Assembly (NCBI GenBank): GCA_902494815.1
Contig: CABUVB010000037.1
Span: 1 to 12,951, forward strand
Reading direction: 5' to 3'
Length of the DNA stretch: 12,951 nt
Source of the DNA: an uncultured Collinsella sp.
GTDB lineage: Bacteria > Actinomycetota > Coriobacteriia > Coriobacteriales > Coriobacteriaceae
Shown: piece by piece, positions 6,701 through 11,854 of the stretch
How positions within the stretch are numbered: position 1 is the first letter of the stretch
Layout: each line of letters begins with the position of its first letter
Made by a program: the position numbers and the translations under genes
The notes under the pieces: model-generated
What the model was told of the DNA's origin: nothing
Database searches by the model: none
The model's input: the letters and a program-made list of their open reading frames with translations, nothing else

Positions 6701-7663
6701 TTAACCAAACCAATGTTCAACTTCGGTGCGCATGGGAATGGATTGCTGAGCGCCCAGGCGCGACACCGTCACTGCCGAGGCGCGAGCACCCGCGGCCATG
6801 CACTCAAAGAGCGGCAGGCCCTCTAGGCGAGCCGCCGCCAACGCGCCGATAAACGTATCGCCGGCGGCCGTGGTATCGACTACCGTACTCGAAAGTGCCG
6901 GCATGCGCAGCAGCTCACCGCCATCGCCGAGCGAAACCGAGCCGGCACCGCCCAACGTGATGACCGCAGCCCCGGCACCCTTGTCGAGCAGCGCATTGAG
7001 CGCCGCGACGCAGCTTGCATCATCCGTGGGCAGAATGCCCGTCAGAACCTGGCACTCGGTCTCGTTGGGGCAGACCAGGTCGACCGCAGGCCAGACCTCC
7101 GCAGGCAGCTCGCAGGCAGGCGCTGGATTAAAGACCGTATAGAACCCCAGCTCGTGAGCACAAACAAGCGCCTCGGCCGTCGCCGCAAGGTCACATTCGC
7201 CCTGGGCGATAAAGACGCTTCCGGCAGCCGGGGCAATCTCGCTGGCGCCGCCGTCGAGCTCATGGGCCACCAGACGCCTCAGCGCGCAGGCAACGTCCGC
7301 GCCCGCAAGCGCATGGTTGGCGCCCGGTGACAGTATGATGCGGTTGTCGCCCTCGCAGCGAATGATGGTCGCCGTTCCCGTCTCCACGTCATCGCGATGC
7401 ACTACAAAGTCACAGTCCACGCCGGCGCCTTGGAGCCCCGCCACGAGCGACGCGCCGAACGCATCGCGACCGACCGCGCCGATCATGTGCGTGCATGCGC
7501 CCATACGCGCGGCAGCTACGGCCTGATTGGCGCCCTTGCCTCCGGCGTTGGTGATAAACCCGCTGCCGCCGACGGTCTCGCCCGCACGCGGTATGCGCTC
7601 GCACGCCACCGAAAGGTCCATGTTCATGCTGCCGAACACCGCAACGATGCCGCGATCTGCCAT
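6701..7663 (-). CDS. rbsK: Ribokinase (PfkB family)
   Basis: This 320-aa sugar kinase would make ribose 5-phosphate from ribose and ATP, feeding the pentose phosphate pathway and nucleotide synthesis. Signature 1 is NAGGKGANQAVAAARMG (39-55) and signature 2 is DTTAAGDTFIGAL (263-275), with the catalytic base D269. The opening VAVFGSMNMDLSV and the segments NPAPA (179-183) and PNETE (199-203) are also typical of ribokinase. The usual DTTGAGD reads DTTAAGD, a common tolerated variant. The ATG at 7663 is chosen because AGGAGG (7669-7674) sits 5 nt upstream; the in-frame GTG at 7696 has no such support. It is the first gene of the operon with the nucleoside hydrolase, so its ribose probably comes from nucleosides. 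No ribose ABC transporter gene is nearby. A related pentose or fructose-type kinase is possible but less likely. Confidence 0.93.
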   Translation of the reverse strand: MADRGIVAVFGSMNMDLSVACERIPRAGETVGGSGFITNAGGKGANQAVAAARMGACTHMIGAVGRDAFGASLVAGLQGAGVDCDFVVHRDDVETGTATIIRCEGDNRIILSPGANHALAGADVACALRRLVAHELDGGASEIAPAAGSVFIAQGECDLAATAEALVCAHELGFYTVFNPAPACELPAEVWPAVDLVCPNETECQVLTGILPTDDASCVAALNALLDKGAGAAVITLGGAGSVSLGDGGELLRMPALSSTVVDTTAAGDTFIGALAAARLEGLPLFECMAAGARASAVTVSRLGAQQSIPMRTEVEHWFG

Positions 7664-7668
7664 GGAAA

Positions 7669-7674
7669 CCTCCT
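7669..7674 (-). promoter_or_regulatory. Strong Shine-Dalgarno AGGAGG that fixes the ribokinase start
   Basis: A perfect AGGAGG on the minus strand with 5-nt spacing to the ATG at 7663. It rules out the longer reading from GTG 7696. Confidence 0.88.
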
Positions 7675-7726
7675 CGTCCGCGGGCTCTGCACCCACTGTC
7701 GGCCGTCAATCGTGTGCTCTCGCACC

Positions 7727-7755
7727 TCTATAACTTTAGTTCACTTTGATGTGAA
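7727..7755 (-). promoter_or_regulatory. Sigma70-type promoter of the ribokinase/nucleoside hydrolase operon
   Basis: On the minus strand, TTCACA (7755-7750; consensus TTGACA) and TATAGA (7732-7727; consensus TATAAT) are separated by exactly 17 nt. Transcription would start near 7720, leaving a leader of about 57 nt before the ribokinase ATG. Box match, spacing and position all agree, so this is the best-supported promoter in the window. Confidence 0.7.
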
Positions 7756-7756
7756 C
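7739..7756. promoter_or_regulatory. Inverted-repeat operator candidate GTTCAC-N6-GTGAAC
   Basis: Plus strand gttcac (7739-7744), tttgat, gtgaac (7751-7756): perfect 6-bp arms and a 6-nt spacer. The site covers the -35 box and most of the spacer of the ribokinase promoter, the usual place for a repressor to block RNA polymerase. The regulator is not encoded in this window. The arm layout is the reverse of a CRP/FNR site (TGTGA-N6-TCACA), and it lacks the central CG usual for LacI-family sites, so the family is left open. Confidence 0.6.
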
Positions 7757-7804
7757 GCACCCTTGAGGTTGCGCCAGCAGCAAGCATTCACAGGAGCAGG
7801 CAGC

Positions 7805-7810
7805 TACAAT
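7805..7810 (+). promoter_or_regulatory. Candidate -10 box (TACAAT) for the acyltransferase gene
   Basis: TACAAT matches TATAAT at 5 of 6 positions and lies 39 nt before the ATG at 7850. No recognisable -35 hexamer is found 16-18 nt upstream. Transcription would begin near 7817. The call rests on one hexamer and on the divergent gene layout. Confidence 0.35.
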
Positions 7811-7849
7811 GAATACGTGCTGATTATTCTCGTCATTGGATGATGTTTT

Positions 7850-10066
7850 ATGGAACAATTCTCGCAATCGGGCTCGCGCGGTCGACGCCGCACGGGCAAC
7901 GAGCCGGCGCCGCACGAACGCGTGAAGAGCGAACGCCGTGCCAACGAGCCGCGACGCACCGCGAGCCCCCATCGCGCTTCTGCCAACAACGCGGGCCGCG
8001 CCAACACTCCCGCCGCGGAGCAGACGCCTGCTCGCCCCAAGTCCCGCTACATCCCTGCCCTTGACGGCCTGCGCACGCTTGCCGTCGTCGCGGTGGTGCT
8101 CTATCACCTTAACCTCACGTGGGCTCAGGGCGGCCTGCTCGGCGTCACGATCTTCTTTGTGCTTTCGGGCTATCTGATCACGCGCTTGCTGCTCAACGAA
8201 GTCGCTAAGACCGGCCGCATCGACCTCAAGAGCTTCTGGATCCGCCGCATCCGTCGCCTGGTCCCCGCCGTGGTGACCGTCGTGGTGGTGACCTGCGCGC
8301 TGTGCACCATCTTTAACCACGTGATGCTCACCAAGATGCGCCCCGACATCCTGCCGTCGCTGCTGTTCTTCAACAACTGGTGGCAGATTGCCCAAAACGT
8401 CTCGTACTTCAATGCTCTGGGCGACCCCTCGCCACTCACGCACTTTTGGTCGCTTGCCATCGAGGAACAGTTCTACCTGATTTGGCCGCCACTGCTGTTT
8501 GCCATGGTATCCATGCATGTGAGCAAGCCCAACACGCGCCGCGTGGTTCTGGGCCTAGCTGCTGTCTCCGCCATCGCCATGATGGTGCTCTATAACCCTG
8601 CCGCCGACCCCAGCCGCGTGTACTACGGCACCGACACCCGTGTGTTCTCGCTGCTGCTGGGTGCCTGGATGGCCTTTATCCCCGATCGCGACCTGGCGCC
8701 GGTGCGTCTCGCTCGTCGTTTGGGGCTCAATCGCCTAGCTGGCGCCGCCAAGCACGGCAAGAACGCCGAGGGCAAGCCTGGCGAGAAGGCCGACGAAGCA
8801 GCCGAGACCGCCCCGGCACAGCCGAGCGCCCTCGTGCGTTTTTGGTCCTCGCCCGCATCCATCGATGTGTTGGGCCTCGTGGGTCTGGTTGGCCTTGCCG
8901 CCATGGTCGCGCTCACCAACGGCTACACCGCCTTCCAGTATCGCGGAGGCACGCTGCTGTGCTCGATCCTCACGCTCATGGTCATCGCGGCCTGCGTGCA
9001 GCCCCAGGGAATGGTTGCCCGCGCGCTGTCCGCCGAGCCGCTCGTATGGGTTGGCAAGCGCTCGTACAGCATCTACCTGTGGCACTATCCCCTGCTGTTG
9101 CTTATGAACCCGGTCGCCAACATCAACGATACACCGTGGTGGCAGTACATTTTGCAGGTGCTGTTGGTGGTCGCCGTGGCCGAATGCTCATATCGCTTTA
9201 TCGAGACGCCGTTTAGAAAGGGCGCCTTTGGGCGCACCGTATCCGAGTTCCGCGACGGCACCGCCACGCCCGCCAACTGGGTGCGCGCGCACGTCCCTGC
9301 CTGCGCAGCCTGCGCTGTCGTGTTGGTCGTTGCACTGGGCGGCCTGATCTTTGTGCCCGAGACGTCTGCGCTGAGCGGCGAGGGCGCCGAAGTTCTGAAC
9401 AAGGAAGCCAAGAACGCCGCACCCACCGACCAGCAGGCGGCCGACGACACCGACAAGGACAACGACGGCTTCCCCGACGGCTCCTACGACCTGTTGATGA
9501 TCGGTGACTCCGTGTCGCTGCGCGCCGTTGATTCCTTTGACGGCGTGTTCCCGCACAGCCATATCGATGCCGAAAAGGGCCGCCAGTTCGATGCGGGCCG
9601 TGCGACATTTGAGGGCTATCTTCAACAGAACCTTGCCGGCAAGATCGTGGTCTTTGCGCTGGGCACCAACGGCTTGGTAACCGACGGCCAAATCGACGCC
9701 ATCATGGCCGATGCAGGAGATAAGCGTATTGTGGTGTTTGTGAACACGCGCAGCCCGCAGCCGTGGGTTGGCTCTACCAACCAGGCCATCGCCAGCGCCG
9801 CTACGCGCTACAAGAACGTACGCGTTATCGACTGGTACGGATACAGTGCCAACCGCAACGACCTGTTCGATGGCGATGGCACGCATCTATCGACCGCTGG
9901 CGTGACTGAGTACCTCAACTTGATCCACGATGCCGTCAAGAAGGACCTGCCCGTACACCCCGAGGATCACGTCAACGATCCGCAGCCGGCAGCCGTCAAG
10001 TCTGCCACCGACGCACTCGTCAATGCGCTCGCTCTCAAGCCGCACAAGCTGGGCACCGACAAGTAA
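7850..10066 (+). CDS. Acyltransferase-3 / SGNH fusion membrane protein (OatA-like O-acyltransferase)
   Basis: This 738-aa protein starts with a basic, disordered cytoplasmic tail (1-66). An acyltransferase-3 domain of about ten helices follows (about 67-455), with ALDGLRTLAVV, the conserved H86 in LYHLNL, FWIRRIRRLVPA (129-140), IEEQFYLIWPP and LWHYP. One more helix (484-502) leads to an outside SGNH hydrolase-fold domain (about 546-695). The SGNH triad is visible as S554 (GDSV), N607 (GTNG) and D676/H679 (DGTHLS). The membrane part passes an acyl group across the membrane and the SGNH part places it on a surface polymer; peptidoglycan O-acetylation, as in OatA, is the best guess but not proven. 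Odd points are a charged insert at about 282-330 rich in Lys, Ala and Glu, and an acidic DTDKDNDGFPDG linker (533-544). The start is the first ATG; its ribosome site is weak (only GGA at 7838-7840). Confidence 0.9.
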   Translation: MEQFSQSGSRGRRRTGNEPAPHERVKSERRANEPRRTASPHRASANNAGRANTPAAEQTPARPKSRYIPALDGLRTLAVVAVVLYHLNLTWAQGGLLGVTIFFVLSGYLITRLLLNEVAKTGRIDLKSFWIRRIRRLVPAVVTVVVVTCALCTIFNHVMLTKMRPDILPSLLFFNNWWQIAQNVSYFNALGDPSPLTHFWSLAIEEQFYLIWPPLLFAMVSMHVSKPNTRRVVLGLAAVSAIAMMVLYNPAADPSRVYYGTDTRVFSLLLGAWMAFIPDRDLAPVRLARRLGLNRLAGAAKHGKNAEGKPGEKADEAAETAPAQPSALVRFWSSPASIDVLGLVGLVGLAAMVALTNGYTAFQYRGGTLLCSILTLMVIAACVQPQGMVARALSAEPLVWVGKRSYSIYLWHYPLLLLMNPVANINDTPWWQYILQVLLVVAVAECSYRFIETPFRKGAFGRTVSEFRDGTATPANWVRAHVPACAACAVVLVVALGGLIFVPETSALSGEGAEVLNKEAKNAAPTDQQAADDTDKDNDGFPDGSYDLLMIGDSVSLRAVDSFDGVFPHSHIDAEKGRQFDAGRATFEGYLQQNLAGKIVVFALGTNGLVTDGQIDAIMADAGDKRIVVFVNTRSPQPWVGSTNQAIASAATRYKNVRVIDWYGYSANRNDLFDGDGTHLSTAGVTEYLNLIHDAVKKDLPVHPEDHVNDPQPAAVKSATDALVNALALKPHKLGTDK

Positions 10067-10089
10067 CCTGCAGCGCAAACTTCCCACAT

Positions 10090-10127
10090 CCGGAGGGGGT
10101 GTCTGCCACGGCAGACACCCCCTCCGG
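10090..10127 (+). terminator. Perfect 18-bp hairpin after the acyltransferase gene (terminator-like, no U-tract)
   Basis: Arms 10090-10107 and 10110-10127 (ccggagggggtgtctgcc and its complement) pair perfectly over 18 bp with only two bases between them, so the real loop opens a few pairs. It begins 23 nt past the stop codon of the acyltransferase gene. The plus strand continues cagttagggacac, with no T-run. It is probably the transcript 3' end or a REP-like repeat. Confidence 0.55.
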
Positions 10128-10271
10128 CAGTTAGGGACACTCCTGGCGCAGCCAATGAAGACCTCTACGGATGAATTCCAGGCCGCTCCGTCGCTCCAGA
10201 CATCGTTTCCGCGCCTCGCGCCTGCCCCAAACAATCAAAACAAGCCCTTTTCGCCGCACCCTCAAAGGTCT
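10128..10271. other. GC-rich gene-free spacer
   Basis: This lies between the hairpin after the acyltransferase gene and the AT-rich block. I see no open frame with a ribosome site, no promoter pair and no strong hairpin here. It may be the decayed remnant of older sequence. Confidence 0.4.
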
Positions 10272-10303
10272 GTGGGCAAAAAAGGGCAAATATGAGTACT
10301 GTT
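10272..10303 (+). repeat. Left copy of the 32-nt inverted repeat
   Basis: The copy reads gtgggc, six A, gggc, then aaatatgagtactgtt. It matches the right copy at 30 of 32 positions. It contains the palindrome agtact. Confidence 0.8.
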
Positions 10304-10413
10304 ACCATTTTAGTAGCAGGCAAAACCACCCAAAATGACGTCCGAGCGACCCCTACAACCCCCTAAAGCAGCCAACCTGACTGGTTTAAGGCGTATTACA
10401 GCCAATTTTAATG

Positions 10414-10433
10414 AACATACTATAGGTTATGTT
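10414..10433. repeat. Small palindrome inside the AT-rich block (AACATA-N8-TATGTT)
   Basis: Arms 10414-10419 and 10428-10433 are perfect over 6 bp around ctataggt. It is AT-rich and could be a protein-binding site or a byproduct of base composition. Confidence 0.4.
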
Positions 10434-10469
10434 TATTATCCTCTTGGATGTAAATGCTATTCACTTAGC

Positions 10470-10501
10470 AACAGTACTCATATTTGGCATTTTTTGCCCA
10501 C
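10470..10501 (-). repeat. Right copy of the 32-nt inverted repeat
   Basis: Read on the minus strand it is gtgggc, six A, tgcc, then aaatatgagtactgtt. It matches the left copy at 30 of 32 positions in inverted orientation, 166 bp away from it. Confidence 0.8.
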
Positions 10502-10530
10502 TGCCATATAGCTAACACCCTATAGCAGAC

Positions 10531-10564
10531 AAAAACAGGCCGCAGCCCATCGCTGCGGCCTGTT
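10531..10564 (-). terminator. Rho-independent terminator of the NRAMP/MgtE-like operon
   Basis: Arms aacaggccgcagc (10534-10546) and gctgcggcctgtt (10552-10564) pair perfectly over 13 bp with the loop ccatc. On the minus strand the stem ends in TTTTT (10535-10531). It begins 18 nt after the stop codon of the NRAMP gene. This is a textbook terminator. Confidence 0.93.
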
Positions 10565-10581
10565 CGGAAGCAAAAGAGGCG

Positions 10582-11844
10582 CTAAGCGCTGTAGCCCATC
10601 GCCTGCAGGACAAACATGACAACCGTGAGCACCGTAATCACGCCGATAGTCGCCCAAGTGAGCACGTTCCACACGCGGCCGTTGCGGTTGGCGCCCATAA
10701 TGTGACGGTCGGCGGCGATAACCACCTGGAACACCAGAACCACGGGCAGTAGCACGCCATTGATGACCTGCGAGGTCATCATAATCTGGAACAGATCGAC
10801 GCCGGGCATAAGCACCAGCACGGCAGAGATACCGATGATGGCCGTAATGATGCCGCGGTAAACCGGGGCCTCGTCCCAGCTGCGGTCGGCACCGCGCTCC
10901 CAGCCAAATGCCTCGCAGATAGCGCTCGACGTAACGCCCGGCAGCACGCAGGCGGCCAAGAAGCTCGCCGCGACCAGGCCCGAGGCAAACAGTACCGTGG
11001 ACCACTGACCCGCAATAGGCTCCAGCGCGCGGGCAGCATCGGCGGCATCGCTAATCTGAATACCCGCCGGGAACAGCACCGTACCGGTCGTGATGATAAT
11101 GAAGCCCGCAATGATATCAGCAGCGATCGAGCCGCTCACGGTATCAATACGCTGCAGCACGATGTCGTCCTCGCCCGCGTTCTTATCGACCACGTTGTTC
11201 TGCGCCAAGAAAATCATCCACGGCGCGATGGTGGTACCGATCGTTGCGACCACGAGCGACACGTAGCTGGGGTCATTTTGAATGTTAGGCACGACCAGGT
11301 CGACCGCGACCTCACCCCAGTTGGGGCCAGCCATAAACGCGGCGACAATATAGGTCACGAAGACGCAGCTTACCAGCAGCAAAATCTTCTCGATGCGCTG
11401 GAAACTACCCGACATGGTAAGCATCCACACCAGCAGCGCCACCAACGGCACCGAGATGCTCGCCGGCACGCCAAAGAGAGCAAGGCCGCTGGCGATACCC
11501 GCAAACTCCGAAATGGTCACAGCCGTGTTGGCGATCAACAGCGCCGCCATAGCAAGTACACTCTTGCGCACGCCAAAGCGCTCGCGGATGAGCGATGCCA
11601 GGCCCTTGCCCGTGACGCAGCCGCAGCGCGCCGCGGTCTCCTGCGTCACGATAAGCAGCACGGTCATGACGGAAAGCATCCAGAGCATCTTATAACCATA
11701 GCTGGCGCCCGCGCTGGAATACGTGGCGATGCCGCCAGCGTCATTGCCCGAAAGCGCCGCCAGAAGACCGGGGCCCATGGCGCCAAAGATGGCCGCGATG
11801 GTCAGCTTTTGCTTGGTGCTCGCCTTTTGCTTCGTGTTTTGCAC
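10582..11844 (-). CDS. NRAMP-family divalent metal transporter, NRMT-like (probable Mg2+/Mn2+)
   Basis: This 420-aa protein has about 11 membrane helices and the NRAMP fold signature. Helix 1 reads GPGLLAALSGNDAGGIATY (24-42): the metal-binding Asp (D35) is kept but the classical DPGN is DAGG. Helix 6 reads IGTTIAPWMIFLAQ (202-215), where the conserved metal-ligand Met and the following Pro-His become A207, P208 and W209. Loss of that Met and Asn is the hallmark of NRAMP-related magnesium transporters (NRMT), characterised from Eggerthella lenta, so Mg2+ (with Mn2+ possible) is more likely than Fe2+. The GTG at 11844 is chosen because AGGTGG (11849-11854) lies 4 nt upstream and the gap to the upstream stop is 8 nt; the ATG at 11907 would overlap that gene by 55 bp and add a poor, His-rich tail. 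It is the second gene after the MgtE-like gene. Confidence 0.9.
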   Translation of the reverse strand: MQNTKQKASTKQKLTIAAIFGAMGPGLLAALSGNDAGGIATYSSAGASYGYKMLWMLSVMTVLLIVTQETAARCGCVTGKGLASLIRERFGVRKSVLAMAALLIANTAVTISEFAGIASGLALFGVPASISVPLVALLVWMLTMSGSFQRIEKILLLVSCVFVTYIVAAFMAGPNWGEVAVDLVVPNIQNDPSYVSLVVATIGTTIAPWMIFLAQNNVVDKNAGEDDIVLQRIDTVSGSIAADIIAGFIIITTGTVLFPAGIQISDAADAARALEPIAGQWSTVLFASGLVAASFLAACVLPGVTSSAICEAFGWERGADRSWDEAPVYRGIITAIIGISAVLVLMPGVDLFQIMMTSQVINGVLLPVVLVFQVVIAADRHIMGANRNGRVWNVLTWATIGVITVLTVVMFVLQAMGYSA

Positions 11845-11848
11845 GCGA

Positions 11849-11854
11849 CCACCT
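11849..11854 (-). promoter_or_regulatory. Shine-Dalgarno AGGTGG supporting the GTG start of the NRAMP gene
   Basis: AGGTGG on the minus strand (5 of 6 against AGGAGG), 4 nt before GTG at 11844. It overlaps the stop codon of the upstream MgtE-like gene, which fits coupled translation. Confidence 0.6.

Larger units (their letters stand above)
10272..10501. repeat. 230-bp AT-rich block bounded by 32-nt inverted repeats (MITE-like)
   Basis: The plus strand at 10272-10303 and the minus strand at 10501-10470 carry the same 32-nt sequence, starting gtgggcaaaaaa and ending aaatatgagtactgtt. They differ only at two bases of the tetranucleotide between those parts (gggc against tgcc). Both copies point inward. 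The 120 bases at 10381-10500 contain 40 G/C, about 33%, far below the neighbouring genes. No transposase or convincing open frame lies inside. The block sits between convergent genes, where insertion does little harm. The size and terminal repeats fit a non-autonomous mobile element; no clear target-site duplication is seen at the edges. Paired regulator sites or a structured RNA are alternatives. Confidence 0.6.

Noticed and set aside
5645..6826. Long plus-strand frame (393 codons) antisense to the nucleoside hydrolase
   Set aside because: It is a shadow of high-GC codon use. The minus strand has full enzyme motifs and ribosome sites; the antisense protein is His- and Arg-rich with no family resemblance.
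5105..7663. A dedicated AI-2 uptake and processing cluster formed by luxS plus ribokinase
   Set aside because: The kinase is PfkB-type with ribokinase signatures, not the FGGY-type LsrK. No lsr transporter gene is present and luxS has its own terminator. Proximity is probably coincidental.
7736..8518. Minus-strand frame (260 codons) and 9188-9886 antisense to the acyltransferase
   Set aside because: Both lie opposite clear acyltransferase-3 and SGNH motifs and show no domain of their own.
10292..10366. 24-codon open frame beginning ATG AGT ACT GTT inside the left 32-nt repeat
   Set aside because: The same ATG in the right repeat copy runs only six codons before a stop, and there is no good ribosome site. 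The conservation is at the DNA level, not in a peptide.
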